Source: Ensifer adhaerens
GTDB lineage: Bacteria; Pseudomonadota; Alphaproteobacteria; Rhizobiales; Rhizobiaceae
Direction of reading: 5' to 3'
Length of the DNA stretch: 64,000 nt
Assembly: GCF_002007205.1 (NCBI RefSeq)
Contig: NZ_LAZS01000004.1
Span: forward strand, 186,001 to 250,000
Both the position numbers and the translations under genes were made by a program. Numbering within the stretch: position 1 is the first letter of the stretch; every line of letters begins with the position of its first letter. The notes beneath the pieces were generated by a model. The model ran no database searches and had not been told where the DNA came from. It saw only the letters and a program-made list of their open reading frames with translations. This document shows, in pieces, positions 15,260 to 24,691 of this stretch.

Positions 15260-17644
15260 TCATGCCCGCATGTTCGGCACAGCAGACGCCTTTGCCTCGG
15301 AGTCGCTTTCGAGCATGGTCAGCATCCGGTCGACCGGCATCGGCCGGCTGAACAGGTAGCCCTGGCCGCAATCGACGCCGAGCTTGCGCAGGAGCTGCCA
15401 CTGTTCCTTCGTCTCGATGCCTTCGGCGACGACCGTGCAGCCCATCTGGTGGGAGATCGTGCGGATGCCCTTGATCAGCATGCGGCTCTTGCGCCGGATG
15501 TCGGCGGTGCCGGAACTCAGCGACCGGGTGAAGGACTGGTCGACCTTGACGATATCGACCGGGAAACGGTTGAGGTAGCTCAGCGACGAATAGCCGGTGC
15601 CGAAATCGTCGAGCGCGATGCGGCAGCCGAATTCGTTGAGCTGCTTCAGCACGGCATGCACTTCCGGATTGTCGAGCATCAGCACGGCTTCAGTGATCTC
15701 GACGACGATCCGGCTGGGCGAAATATGGTGCTTCAGGAGCAGGGCGGCGAGCTTGTGCGGCAGGGTCAGCTCGAACTGCAGCGGCGAGAAGTTGACGGCG
15801 AGATAGGTGTTCTGGGTACCGTCGAGTTCGGAGATCGCGGCCAGATGGCGGATCGCCTTTTCCAGGATGCGGTCGCCGATGCGCGCGATCGTGCCGGTTT
15901 CCTCGGCAATGCCGATAATCTTGCCGGGCGGCATCAGGCCCTTTTCCGGGTGGTTGAGGCGCATCAGCGCCTCGAAGCCGGCGATCTGCCCGTCGGCGAG
16001 GCTGACGATCGGCTGCAGCCAGGCTTCAAAATGATCGTCCCTCAAGCCGGCCTCGATGCACTGTTCGATCTCGTGGCGCTCACGCGAGGCGTCGAGCATG
16101 CCGGCGTCGAACACCAGCAGGCCATTCTTGCCGTCGTGCTTGCGCGCATACATCGCCATGTCTGCCTTGAGCAGCAGATCGGAGGCGTTTTCGGCATGGG
16201 TCGGGTAGACGGCGATGCCGACGCTGGCGCTGACGAAAAGCTCGTTGCCGGCGATTGCCATCGGTTCGCGCAGCGCCGTGACGATGCGGTCGCCGACCTC
16301 CGCCGCCAGATCTGCGGCGTTCGGATCGGAAAGCAGGATGGCGAATTCGTCGCCGCCAAGCCGGGCCATGATGTCGCCGGGGGGGAGGGCCGCCTGGATG
16401 AGCTCGACCGTTTGGCGCAGCACTTCGTCGCCGGCGGCATGGCCGAAATTGTCATTGATCCACTTGAAGCGGTCGAGATCGATGAACAGGCAGCCGAGCT
16501 GCATGCCACATTGGTCGGCCTCGGTGATCGCCTCGTCGAGCGCGGCCTCGAAGCCCTGCCGGTTGAGGAGCCCGGTCAGGTGATCGGTGATCGCCTGGGT
16601 GTGGTTGCGGCTTTCCGCCTGCTTCAGCGCGGTGACGTCGGTCATGACGGACAGCGACAGCGTGCTCTCGCTGGTCGCCTTCGTCTCCAGGATCAGCACG
16701 GTCATCGCCTCGCCGTCCGCCTTGCGGAAGGGCACGGTCACTTCACGGATCGCATGATCGGCAACGGCGATCGTCTTGGCGTGGCTCAGATAGGTTTCAT
16801 GCCAGTGCGGATCGACGAAATCGATGAAGTCGCGCCCGATCACGTCGTCGCGGCCGTAGCCGGTCGCAAGCAGCCAATAGTCGCTGACGGCGAGCAGGCG
16901 TCCGTCGACATCCAGCGAAAACAGCATGGCCGGCGTCAGGTTATAGATGTCGGTGACGCGCTCGTGGGCATTCTTCAGTTCGGTCTCTTCGCGCTCGAGA
17001 CGGTCCTGCATCTCGTTGAAGTTGGCGGCGAGCGCGCCCATCTCGTCGTCGGAAGTCCAGTCGACGCGGTGGCGCGAGCCGAGCCTGCGCGTCGCCTCGA
17101 TCGCCGCGGTCAGGCGCATCAGCGGGCGCATCACCGTAAAGCGATTGCCGACGAGCGCCGCGGCAAAGACGATCGCGACGGCAAAGAGCAGGATGGCGAG
17201 GATCGCCAGTTCGTCCTTGCTGAACTGTGACAGCAGACCCGGCGTCGGAACCCGGACCTCGATGCGTCCGATCTCCTTCAGTCCGTCCACGGACTGATAG
17301 GAAATGGGCAGGATGAGGATCCGATCCTTGTCGCTCGACAGCGCGCCGCCCAGCGGCATTTGCGCGAGGATCGAGCCGGACTGGTCGCGGACGGTGACGG
17401 AGAGGATGTCGGTGCCGTTGATCAGCGAGCGGGCGATGTGCTTGATGCCGTCGCTGTCGAAGTCCCAGATCGGCTTGCCGAGCGCCTCGGCGCTCGCCGC
17501 CATCAGGAGCTCGATGTTGTGCAGGCGCTCGCGTGCGATGCGATCGCTGGAAATGCTGAGAAAGAGCGCCAGCAGCGGGGCAATGAAAACAAGCATCGCG
17601 CCGCAGACAATCGCAATAAACCGGTTCTCCACGGAGTGCATCAT
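15260..17644 (-). CDS. Membrane-bound GGDEF-EAL protein with HAMP and PAS domains
   Basis: A 794-residue cyclic-di-GMP protein. Order: membrane segment near residues 8-30, a periplasmic part of about 110 residues, a second membrane segment (LAILAILLFAVAIVFAAAL), HAMP, PAS (near residues 235-340), GGDEF and EAL. The cyclase motif ARLGGDEFAILL is intact, and the EAL signature GFEALMRLNHPEKG is intact, so both synthesis and breakdown of c-di-GMP are possible. The start is the ATG with GAGG about 12 bases upstream; a second ATG is adjacent. The gene leads an operon with the solute-binding protein. Confidence 0.93.
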   Translation of the reverse strand: MMHSVENRFIAIVCGAMLVFIAPLLALFLSISSDRIARERLHNIELLMAASAEALGKPIWDFDSDGIKHIARSLINGTDILSVTVRDQSGSILAQMPLGGALSSDKDRILILPISYQSVDGLKEIGRIEVRVPTPGLLSQFSKDELAILAILLFAVAIVFAAALVGNRFTVMRPLMRLTAAIEATRRLGSRHRVDWTSDDEMGALAANFNEMQDRLEREETELKNAHERVTDIYNLTPAMLFSLDVDGRLLAVSDYWLLATGYGRDDVIGRDFIDFVDPHWHETYLSHAKTIAVADHAIREVTVPFRKADGEAMTVLILETKATSESTLSLSVMTDVTALKQAESRNHTQAITDHLTGLLNRQGFEAALDEAITEADQCGMQLGCLFIDLDRFKWINDNFGHAAGDEVLRQTVELIQAALPPGDIMARLGGDEFAILLSDPNAADLAAEVGDRIVTALREPMAIAGNELFVSASVGIAVYPTHAENASDLLLKADMAMYARKHDGKNGLLVFDAGMLDASRERHEIEQCIEAGLRDDHFEAWLQPIVSLADGQIAGFEALMRLNHPEKGLMPPGKIIGIAEETGTIARIGDRILEKAIRHLAAISELDGTQNTYLAVNFSPLQFELTLPHKLAALLLKHHISPSRIVVEITEAVLMLDNPEVHAVLKQLNEFGCRIALDDFGTGYSSLSYLNRFPVDIVKVDQSFTRSLSSGTADIRRKSRMLIKGIRTISHQMGCTVVAEGIETKEQWQLLRKLGVDCGQGYLFSRPMPVDRMLTMLESDSEAKASAVPNMRA

Positions 17645-17822
17645 CGCATGCACGCCTCAGACGCTGCTACCACCCATCTCATATCAGGATTCTCTTCAGA
17701 CAGACCCCAGTTTCCCCGTCAGAAGAACATCATCAAAATCTTAAATGTTGCTGAAATCGCTACATGATAATTCGTGGGGCGCGGCGTGATGCGGCCGGGC
17801 GACGGCAGGCTGCGGCGAACGC

Positions 17823-17854
17823 AAAAAGCCCGCCCCAAACGAATGAGACGGGCT
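17823..17854 (-). terminator. Rho-independent terminator of rplY
   Basis: On the minus strand AGCCCGTC - 12 bases - GGCGGGCT is followed by TTTT. It lies about 50 bases beyond the rplY stop codon. Confidence 0.8.
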
Positions 17855-17902
17855 CTCGATGAAGTGCAGCGGACCGGCTGTCGCCGGTCAACCAGAGGCC
17901 AA

Positions 17903-18511
17903 TCAGGCTTCTGCTTCGCCTTCGGCTTCTTCCTTCACACCACCGGCCGGAGCAACGATCGTTGCAACGGTGAAGTCGCGGTCGGTGATAACCGGGGTCG
18001 CGCCCTTCGGCAGCTTGATGTTGGAGATGTGAATGGCGTCGCCGACCTTGAGGCCGGAGAGGTCAACGGTCAGGAATTCCGGAATGTCGTTGGCCGAAAC
18101 GTTGAGTTCGACGTCGTGACGAACGATGTTGAGAACGCCGCCAGCCTTGAGGCCCGGGGACTTCTCTTCGTTTTCGAAGTGAACCGGAACTGCAACGGTA
18201 ACCTGGCTGTCCTTGGAGACGCGCAGGAAGTCGACATGCATGGTGAAGTCACGGACCGGATCCAGCTGGTAGTCCTTCGGCAGGACGCGGATCTTTTCGC
18301 CGTTGACGTCGATGGTTGCGACGGTGGTCATGAAACCGCCGGCGTGGATCTTCATCGTCACTTCCTTGGTGGAGAGCGCGATGGAAAGGGGGGCCTGCTT
18401 GTCACCGTAGATGACAGCCGGGATAAGACCGTTGCGACGAAGTTCACGGGAGGACCCCTTACCAACCCGTTCGCGCGTCTCGGCCTTGAGCTCGTAGGAT
18501 GCGTGGCTCAT
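17903..18511 (-). CDS. rplY: 50S ribosomal protein L25/general stress protein Ctc
   Basis: A 202-residue, long-form L25 (Ctc type). The N-terminal 5S rRNA-binding domain is [20 protein letters not shown] then [10 protein letters not shown]; the C-terminal beta domain ends in an acidic tail ([10 protein letters not shown]). It binds 5S rRNA in the large ribosomal subunit. A strong terminator follows, so it is not cotranscribed with the GGDEF-EAL gene. In related genomes pth and ychF come next. Confidence 0.96.
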   Translation of the reverse strand: MSHASYELKAETRERVGKGSSRELRRNGLIPAVIYGDKQAPLSIALSTKEVTMKIHAGGFMTTVATIDVNGEKIRVLPKDYQLDPVRDFTMHVDFLRVSKDSQVTVAVPVHFENEEKSPGLKAGGVLNIVRHDVELNVSANDIPEFLTVDLSGLKVGDAIHISNIKLPKGATPVITDRDFTVATIVAPAGGVKEEAEGEAEA

Positions 18512-18666
18512 GGATAGACCTTTCTAATGTCTAATGCTGGAGAGTTCATCCGCCATGCGGAAGAACCGAAGCCGCAAGGACTTCATCCGCGTTGCCTCCA
18601 AGGGTGTCTACGCGGACGGGCGGTCCATAGACGAGATCCCCCGCAAATGCAAGCTTTGCCGCGGTT

Positions 18667-19848
18667 TCAGCTCTTTTTGGCGGTGAAGCGCGCAAGCGCC
18701 AGCATCAACCCGCCGGCAATCAGCCCCCAGAAGGCGCCGGAAACGCCGCCGAAGCTGACGCCGGAGGCCGTCACGAGAAAGGTGATGGCGGCCGCCTCGC
18801 GGGTCTTTGCCTCGGTAAAGGCGGCCATGGCGGAGCTTGCGAAGGCGCCGACGAGCGCAAGGCCGGCCACCGCCTCGATGAGGATCGAAGGTGCAAGGCT
18901 GACGAAGGTGGTGACGACGCCGGCAAGCAGGCCGAAGAGAATGTAGAAGGCGCCGGCATTGATCGCCGACCAGTAGCGCCGGTTGCGATCGGGATGAGAA
19001 TCGCTGCCGGCGCACATGGCGGCGGTGATCGCGGCGAGGTTGACCGCATGGCCGCCGAAGGGGGCGCTGAGCATCGAAAAGACGCCTGTTGTCGCAAACA
19101 GCGGTCCGGGTTCCGGGTGATAGTCGTTGACCTTCAGCACCGCGATGCCGGGAATGTTCTGCGAGGCCATGGTGACGATGAAGAGCGGCAGGGCGATGCT
19201 GATCATGGCCGCGACGTTGAATTGCGGCGCCACGAATTCCACGGTCGGCAGCAGCGCCGAGGACAGCGCGGAGAAGGCGCCGGCCGGGATCTCGACGCCG
19301 AAGGCGATGACGAGCACGAAGGCGATCAGTGCGGCGGGCACCGCGTAGAGTTTGTTGATGCTGCCGACGAGCGCCCAGGCAATGAGGATCGGCAGGCCGA
19401 AAAGCGGATTGAAGGCGATCACCTTCACCGGCGCGAAACAGAGGCTGAGCAGCACGCCGGCAAGCATCGCGTTGGCAAGCGGCGCCGGGATGGACGAGAC
19501 CAGCCGGCCGAGCGGTTTCCAGAGGCCGGCAATGACGACGAGCAGGCCGCAGACGAGAAAGGCGCCGACTGCGGCGTTGAAGCCACCTTCGACGACACCG
19601 GCGCTCGCAAGCAATGCAGCGCCCGGCGTCGACCAGGCGATGCTGACCGGCAGTCGCGTGACGGCGCTGATGACGATGGCGCAGAGGCCCATCGAGATCG
19701 ACAGCGCCATCAGCCCGGAGGCGGCCTGGGCTTCGCTGGCGCCGACGCCGGTCAGGCCGTGAAGCACCACGGCGAAGGAACTGGCAAACCCGACGAAGGC
19801 GATCAAGAGACCCATGAACAGGCTCTGGAGCGAAAAGTCACGAAGCAT
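18667..19848 (-). CDS. BenE-family benzoate/proton symporter-like membrane protein
   Basis: A 393-residue protein with about 11-12 hydrophobic segments. The BenE family pattern is clear: STPGAALLASAG, then ALFATTGVFSMLSAPFGGHA and NLAAITAAMCAG. The start MLRDFSLQSLFMGLLIAFVG fits; the open frame upstream has no ribosome site. BenE proteins are predicted to import benzoate or related acids, but no aromatic degradation genes are here. It is divergent from the AcoR-like regulator. Confidence 0.9.
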   Translation of the reverse strand: MLRDFSLQSLFMGLLIAFVGFASSFAVVLHGLTGVGASEAQAASGLMALSISMGLCAIVISAVTRLPVSIAWSTPGAALLASAGVVEGGFNAAVGAFLVCGLLVVIAGLWKPLGRLVSSIPAPLANAMLAGVLLSLCFAPVKVIAFNPLFGLPILIAWALVGSINKLYAVPAALIAFVLVIAFGVEIPAGAFSALSSALLPTVEFVAPQFNVAAMISIALPLFIVTMASQNIPGIAVLKVNDYHPEPGPLFATTGVFSMLSAPFGGHAVNLAAITAAMCAGSDSHPDRNRRYWSAINAGAFYILFGLLAGVVTTFVSLAPSILIEAVAGLALVGAFASSAMAAFTEAKTREAAAITFLVTASGVSFGGVSGAFWGLIAGGLMLALARFTAKKS

Positions 19849-20097
19849 GGCGGCAACCGGCTGTTGTGGGGTTGAGTCGCGGCAATTGGATCCTTTCGCG
19901 TAGCACATTCGGGCGCGCTGTCGATATCGGCGGCGTGATCCACCGATCAAACTCGTTGACGGGTGCCGGCCCTCGAACCTTCGTCTGGCTGGACCTCGAC
20001 GGAAAACGACGACTATAGTGACGCCACTTCGATGCGGCTGCTTGGGAGATCGGCTGTATCGTCTTTCCGCCGGACGACGCTTTCAGGGAGGAAGCCG

Positions 20098-21054
20098 ATG
20101 GCTGCCGTCAGGGAACATTCGGACTATGTCTACCAGGTCGCGCATCAGCCGTCGGCGGCTGCGAGCTCGCCGATCGCCGCGTCGTGGCGCCGCTGCATGA
20201 CGCTGCATGGCCTGGCGCCCGAAGAGGGGCGCCAGCCGCTCAGGCTGTCCGGTGCAGAGTTCGAGCTTGCCCGGCAAAGGTCGGCCGAGTTGATCCTGGA
20301 GGCGGGCGGTGAGCTCGATCGGCTGTTTGCGACCGTCGGCCGCGCCGGCTGCTGCCTGCTTCTGACCGACGACAAGGGCGTGGCGCTGGAGCGACGTGGC
20401 GCCGTCGGCGACGATGCCGATTTTCGCGATGTCGGGCTCTGGTCGGGGACGGTGTGGAGCGAGGCGAGCGTCGGCACCAACGGCATCGGCACGGCGATTG
20501 CCGACGAGCGCGCCGTCGTCATCCAGCGCGACCAGCATTTTCTCAGCAGCAATATCGGTTTGAGCTGCACCACCGCGCCGATCCGCGATCATCTCGGCCG
20601 GTTGGCCGCGGCCATTGACATCTCCACCTGCCGTGCGGATGCCTCCGAGATGACGATGTCGCTCTTGTCGCAGGCGGTGCGCGACGCGGCCGCGCGCATC
20701 GAGGCCGGCCTCTTCCGCCGCGCCTTTGCCGGCGCGCGCATCGTGCTGGTGCCGGTCGATCGCGCCGGGCCCGCGCTACTCGCTGTCGACCGCGACGATC
20801 TCGTGCTCGGCGCCACGCGTGCGGCTCGGCAATGGCTCGATCTCGACGACAAACGCATCGCCGCCGGCGTTCCGGCCTCCGATCTCTTGAGGGAGGATAC
20901 GTCGGGTGACGCCGCCGAGCTTCCCGATGCGGAACGCGCGGCCCTTCGCCGGGTGCTTTCGCGCGCCAACGGCAATGTCTCCATGGCCGCCGAACTGCTC
21001 GGCATCAGCCGCGCCACGCTTTATCGCAAGATGAAGCGGCTCTCGGTGAATTGA
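20098..21054 (+). CDS. AcoR-like regulator with GAF and Fis domains, no AAA+ domain
   Basis: A 318-residue regulator. The N-terminal third has the AcoR/GAF layout (SPIAASWRRCMTLHGLAPEE, then WSEASVGTNGIGTAIADERA), and the C-terminus is a Fis-type helix-turn-helix: LSRANGNVSMAAELLGISRA followed by TLYRKMKRL. The central sigma-54-interacting ATPase domain is absent. GGGAGGAAG precedes the ATG. It lies upstream of the aldehyde dehydrogenase and DUF779 genes in the same direction and probably controls them, with an aldehyde or alcohol signal as a guess. Confidence 0.85.
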   Translation: MAAVREHSDYVYQVAHQPSAAASSPIAASWRRCMTLHGLAPEEGRQPLRLSGAEFELARQRSAELILEAGGELDRLFATVGRAGCCLLLTDDKGVALERRGAVGDDADFRDVGLWSGTVWSEASVGTNGIGTAIADERAVVIQRDQHFLSSNIGLSCTTAPIRDHLGRLAAAIDISTCRADASEMTMSLLSQAVRDAAARIEAGLFRRAFAGARIVLVPVDRAGPALLAVDRDDLVLGATRAARQWLDLDDKRIAAGVPASDLLREDTSGDAAELPDAERAALRRVLSRANGNVSMAAELLGISRATLYRKMKRLSVN

Positions 21055-21407
21055 TCGTCATCACGAAGGGTTGCCCCTCATCCTAACCTTCTCCCCGCGG
21101 GCGGGGAGAAGGGACGTGCCCTTTAGCGGTCGCCGTGCTTGCGTTGGCGACGTGCTTGGGACATGGGGAGCGCGCCGCTTGCCCCTTCTCCCCGCCCGCG
21201 GGGAGAAGGTCGCGGCAGCGGGATGAGGGGCGGGCGCGGACACTCGGTTCACCCCTTGCTGCATTGCAGCACGTTCGATGGAACCAAGCTGTCTCAATTC
21301 TGAAACAGATCGCGTCGCGGGCGATCGCGCCTCCCTATCGAAGACAACCGATCCGCTCCACGCTCCTCCTCACAGCTCCATTGCTGGGTCTCAGGGAGGA
21401 ATGACCA
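21055..21407. other. Intergenic region between regulator and aldehyde dehydrogenase
   Basis: About 350 bases with no gene. It holds a large inverted repeat (given separately) and, near the right end, an AGGGAGGAATGACCA ribosome site for the dehydrogenase. No clear sigma-54 promoter was recognised by eye. Confidence 0.5.
21071..21231. repeat. Large inverted repeat with two GC-rich hairpins
   Basis: The left arm starts CCCCTCATCC, then a hairpin CCTTCTCCCCGCGGG/CGGGGAGAAGG; the right arm has the same hairpin in mirror form and ends GGGATGAGGGG. The outer arms are inverted copies of each other with about 70 unrelated bases between. This is a palindromic, non-coding element of the sort scattered in rhizobial genomes. 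Confidence 0.7.
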
Positions 21408-22916
21408 ATGTTGCATCAGAAGATCGTCGAAAGCCCGTTCAAGCAGAAATACGGCAACTTCATCGGTGGCGAATGGCGCGAGCCGGTGGCCGGGCGCTAT
21501 TTCGACAATACGACGCCTGTCACCGGCGGCGTGCTTTGCCAGGTGGCGCGCTCGGATGCGGCCGATATCGAGCTGGCGCTCGATGCCGCCCATGCGGTGC
21601 GCGAGAAGTGGGGCCGGACGTCCGCCGCCGAGCGCTCCAACATCCTGATGAAGATCGCCGGCCGCATGGAAGACAATCTCGAACTGCTGGCGCGGGCCGA
21701 GACCTTCGACAACGGCAAGCCGATCCGCGAGACCATGGCCGCCGACATTCCGCTTGCCATCGACCATTTCCGCTACTTCGCCGCCTGCATCCGCGCCCAG
21801 GAAGGTTCGATCGGCGAGATCGACCATGACACGGTCGCCTATCATTTCCACGAGCCGCTCGGGGTCGTCGGTCAGATCATCCCCTGGAACTTCCCGATCC
21901 TGATGGCCGCTTGGAAGCTGGCGCCGGCACTTGCCGCCGGCAACTGCGTCGTGCTGAAGCCGGCCGAGCAGACGCCGGCGTCGATCCTCGTCTGGGCGGA
22001 ACTGATCGGCGATCTCCTTCCGGCCGGCGTGCTCAACATCGTCAATGGTTTCGGTCTCGAAGCCGGCAAGCCGCTCGCCACCAGCCCGCGCATCGCCAAG
22101 ATCGCCTTTACCGGCGAGACGACGACCGGGCGGCTGATCATGCAATATGCCAGCCAGAACCTTATTCCGGTGACGCTGGAGCTCGGCGGCAAGTCGCCGA
22201 ACATCTTCTTCGCCGATGTGCTCGCCGAAGACGACGACTACTTCGACAAGGCGCTCGAAGGCTTTGCCATGTTCGCGCTGAACCAGGGTGAGGTTTGCAC
22301 CTGCCCGAGCCGCGCACTGGTGCAGGAGAGCATCTATGACCGCTTCATGGAACGGGCGGTAAAACGCGTCGAGGCGATCCGCCAGGGCAATCCGCTCGAC
22401 AGCGCCACGATGATCGGCGCGCAGGCGTCGAGCGAACAGCTCGAAAAGATCCTCTCCTACATCGATATCGGCAAGCAGGAAGGCGCCGAAGTGCTGACCG
22501 GCGGCGGCCGCAACGTGCTCGAAGGCGAGTTGTCGGAAGGCTTCTACGTCAAGCCGACCGTTTTCCGCGGGCACAACAAGATGCGCGTGTTCCAGGAGGA
22601 AATCTTCGGGCCTGTCGTCTCGGTCACCACCTTCAAGACCGAGGCCGAGGCGCTGGAGATCGCCAACGACACGCTCTATGGCCTCGGCGCCGGTGTCTGG
22701 AGCCGCGACGCCAACCGCTGCTACCGCTTCGGTCGCGAGATCCAGGCCGGTCGCGTCTGGACCAATTGCTATCACGCCTATCCGGCCCATGCGGCCTTCG
22801 GCGGCTACAAGCAGTCCGGCATCGGCCGCGAGACGCACAAGATGATGCTCGATCACTACCAGCAGACCAAGAACATGCTGGTGAGCTACAGCCCCAAGGC
22901 GCTCGGCTTCTTCTGA
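21408..22916 (+). CDS. NAD-dependent aldehyde dehydrogenase, ExaC/AldB/AcoD-like
   Basis: A 502-residue aldehyde dehydrogenase. [18 protein letters not shown] carries the NAD pocket; [14 protein letters not shown] carries the catalytic Glu, and [16 protein letters not shown] holds the catalytic Cys with a neighbouring Cys, a pattern of the AcoD/ExaC acetaldehyde group. It turns aldehydes (likely acetaldehyde) into acids. AGGGAGGAATGACCA precedes the ATG. With the AcoR-like regulator upstream and DUF779 gene downstream it forms a known type of aldehyde/alcohol locus. Confidence 0.94.
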   Translation: MLHQKIVESPFKQKYGNFIGGEWREPVAGRYFDNTTPVTGGVLCQVARSDAADIELALDAAHAVREKWGRTSAAERSNILMKIAGRMEDNLELLARAETFDNGKPIRETMAADIPLAIDHFRYFAACIRAQEGSIGEIDHDTVAYHFHEPLGVVGQIIPWNFPILMAAWKLAPALAAGNCVVLKPAEQTPASILVWAELIGDLLPAGVLNIVNGFGLEAGKPLATSPRIAKIAFTGETTTGRLIMQYASQNLIPVTLELGGKSPNIFFADVLAEDDDYFDKALEGFAMFALNQGEVCTCPSRALVQESIYDRFMERAVKRVEAIRQGNPLDSATMIGAQASSEQLEKILSYIDIGKQEGAEVLTGGGRNVLEGELSEGFYVKPTVFRGHNKMRVFQEEIFGPVVSVTTFKTEAEALEIANDTLYGLGAGVWSRDANRCYRFGREIQAGRVWTNCYHAYPAHAAFGGYKQSGIGRETHKMMLDHYQQTKNMLVSYSPKALGFF

Positions 22917-23000
22917 TCGGATCTGCCTTCCCCGCCGCCTGGGGAAGGCGACAGGAGCGGGAGGGAGGGTATTCTCCTCCTTTCCCTCTCGCTCGATCAA

Positions 23001-23035
23001 CGGCTGAGGCGTGCTCTCCACCCGCGCCTCAGCCG
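23001..23035. repeat. Inverted repeat between aldehyde dehydrogenase and DUF779 genes
   Basis: CGGCTGAGGCG - 13 bases - CGCCTCAGCCG is a perfect 11-bp stem. There is no T-tract directly after it, and the DUF779 gene follows in the same direction, so an attenuating or mRNA-stabilising hairpin is as likely as a terminator. A shorter CTTCCCC/GGGGAAG repeat lies near 22928. Confidence 0.55.
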
Positions 23036-23075
23036 GCCAGTGCCAGACGACGCCCATCGGGAACAGAGGTTTGCC

Positions 23076-23471
23076 ATGTCCGCCGAAACGACGGGAGTGA
23101 CCGGGATCAACGAAGCGCGTGTGCTTGCAACCGAAGCTGCGCTCGCCTTCATCGCCGAAATTAGGCGCGACCATCCGGATATCCTGTTTCACCAGTCCGG
23201 CGGCTGTTGCGACGGCTCGTCGCCCATGTGCTACCCGGCGGACGACTACATCGTCGGCGACAATGACGTGAAGCTCGGTGAGATCGGCGGGGTGCCCGTC
23301 TATATCAGCGCCAGCCAGTTCGAAGTGTGGAAGCACACGCAGCTGATCATCGACGTGGTGCCGGGCAGGGGCGGGATGTTCTCGCTCGACAATGGACGCG
23401 AGAAACGCTTCCTGACGCGATCCCGGCTCTTTGGCGGCGAGGCCTGCGCCGTGGTTTTCCGCGGACGGTAA
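23076..23471 (+). CDS. DUF779 domain protein
   Basis: A 131-residue protein. HQSGGCCDGSSPMCYPADDY at about residues 45-64 is the conserved cysteine cluster of DUF779; YISASQFEVWKHTQLIIDVV continues the family fold. Members are routinely encoded beside ExaC/AldB dehydrogenases, as here, and are thought to help that enzyme, but the activity is unknown. The ATG used gives MSAETTGVTG; the frame is open 12 codons further without support. Confidence 0.9.
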   Translation: MSAETTGVTGINEARVLATEAALAFIAEIRRDHPDILFHQSGGCCDGSSPMCYPADDYIVGDNDVKLGEIGGVPVYISASQFEVWKHTQLIIDVVPGRGGMFSLDNGREKRFLTRSRLFGGEACAVVFRGR

Positions 23472-23570
23472 GCCGCGGACGTTCCCGCATGACTTTTGCT
23501 GCCAGGTCCAGAAAGGCCCGCAATTTCGGCTGGGTCTGAGCCCTGGCCGGGAAATAGATGAACCTGCTGC
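23472..23570 (-). pseudogene. Possible remnant of a LysR regulator C-terminus
   Basis: On the minus strand one frame reads RFIYFPARAQTQPKLRAFLD then LAAKVMRE, which fits the last strand and helix of LysR effector domains (Y-P-x-x-R...P-x-x-R-A-F-x-D). No start, DNA-binding part or stop in a sensible place exists. It looks like a fragment left by deletion. Based on pattern only. Confidence 0.4.
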
Positions 23571-23686
23571 TGACGCCGGCGGAGATCTCGGCGCTCGATG
23601 CGGAAACGGTGCCTGTGCCTGTCTATCCCAACTGGTTCATCGACAATCTCGTCGACCAGCCGCTGGCCCAGGCGCTCGGGAAGTAG
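23558..23686 (+). pseudogene. Short open frame, probable gene-end fragment
   Basis: A 42-codon frame, MNLLLTPAEISALDAETVPV then PVYPNWFIDNLVDQPLAQAL, preceded at once by a stop codon. It reads like the C-terminus of a longer enzyme rather than a complete protein; the parent family was not recognised. Together with the LysR-like fragment it suggests a decayed locus. Confidence 0.3.
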
Positions 23687-23701
23687 CCGCTTGCCGCAAC
23701 G

Positions 23702-23730
23702 AAAAACGCCGGCGCATTGGCGCCGGCGTC
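23702..23730 (-). terminator. Rho-independent terminator of prs
   Basis: ACGCCGGCGC - loop - GCGCCGGCGT is a perfect 10-bp stem; on the minus strand it is followed by TTTTTC. It lies about 30 bases beyond the prs stop. Confidence 0.9.
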
Positions 23731-23758
23731 TTCACAAATTCGCGTGCTCGCAACGACC

Positions 23759-24691
23759 TCAGTCGAAGAGGCTCGATACCGATTCTTCCTGGCTGGTGCG
23801 GCTGATGGCTTCGCCGAGCAGGCCCGCGGTCGAGATGACGCGGATGTTGTGGGCGGACTGGACGGCGGTCGTCGGCTGGATCGAGTCGGTGATGACCAGT
23901 TCCTTCAGCATCGACGAGGTAACGCGGGCAACCGCGCCGCCGGAGAGAACGCCATGGGTGATGTAGGCGGTGACGCTGGTCGCGCCGTTCTTCAGGAGCG
24001 CTTCGGCCGCGTTGCAGAGCGTGCCGCCGGAATCGACGATGTCGTCGATCAGCAGGCAGTCCTTGCCCTTGACGTCGCCGATGACGTTCATGACTTCGGA
24101 TTCACCCGGACGGTCGCGACGCTTGTCGACGATCGCCAGCAGACAGTCGAGACGCTTGGCGAGCGCACGGGCGCGTACCACGCCGCCGACGTCGGGCGAA
24201 ACGACCATGACGTTCTTGAGATCGTAGTTTTCCTTGACGTCGCGGGCCAGGATCGGGATCGCATAGAGGTTGTCGGTCGGGATATCGAAGAAGCCCTGGA
24301 TCTGCCCGGCATGAAGATCGAGGGTCAACACGCGGTCGGCGCCGGCTTCGGTGATCAGGTTGGAGACCAGCTTGGCGGAGATCGGCGTGCGCGGACCGGG
24401 TTTGCGATCCTGGCGGGCATAGCCGAAATAGGGAAGCACGGCGGTGATGCGGCGAGCGGAGGAGCGGCGCACCGCGTCGATCATGATGAGTAGTTCCATC
24501 AGGTGATCGTTGGTGGGAAACGAGGTCGACTGGATGATGAAGACATCCTCGCCGCGTACGTTTTCGCCGATCTCGACGAAGATTTCCTGATCGGCGAAAC
24601 GGCGTACCGTCGCTTTGCCGAGAGGCAGGTTGAGATAGTTGCAGATCGCTTCGGCCAGGAGCCGGTTCGAATTACCTGCGAAAACCTTCAT
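23759..24691 (-). CDS. prs: Ribose-phosphate pyrophosphokinase
   Basis: A 310-residue enzyme making PRPP from ribose 5-phosphate and ATP, feeding purine, pyrimidine, histidine and tryptophan synthesis. [20 protein letters not shown] is the metal/ATP region, [20 protein letters not shown] the PRPP-binding loop, and [20 protein letters not shown] the flexible loop. The start is [12 protein letters not shown]; upstream codons in the same frame are not supported. In relatives it is near the lipoprotein, pgeF, midA and lgt genes, as here. Confidence 0.97.
   Translation of the reverse strand: MKVFAGNSNRLLAEAICNYLNLPLGKATVRRFADQEIFVEIGENVRGEDVFIIQSTSFPTNDHLMELLIMIDAVRRSSARRITAVLPYFGYARQDRKPGPRTPISAKLVSNLITEAGADRVLTLDLHAGQIQGFFDIPTDNLYAIPILARDVKENYDLKNVMVVSPDVGGVVRARALAKRLDCLLAIVDKRRDRPGESEVMNVIGDVKGKDCLLIDDIVDSGGTLCNAAEALLKNGATSVTAYITHGVLSGGAVARVTSSMLKELVITDSIQPTTAVQSAHNIRVISTAGLLGEAISRTSQEESVSSLFD

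Noticed and set aside
15449-17230. 593-codon open frame antisense to the GGDEF-EAL gene
   Set aside because: No domains; the GGDEF and EAL motifs on the minus strand are decisive.
21294-23336. 680-codon open frame antisense to the aldehyde dehydrogenase
   Set aside because: The plus strand has clear dehydrogenase motifs and a good ribosome site; the antisense frame is a by-product of high GC third positions and has no family pattern.
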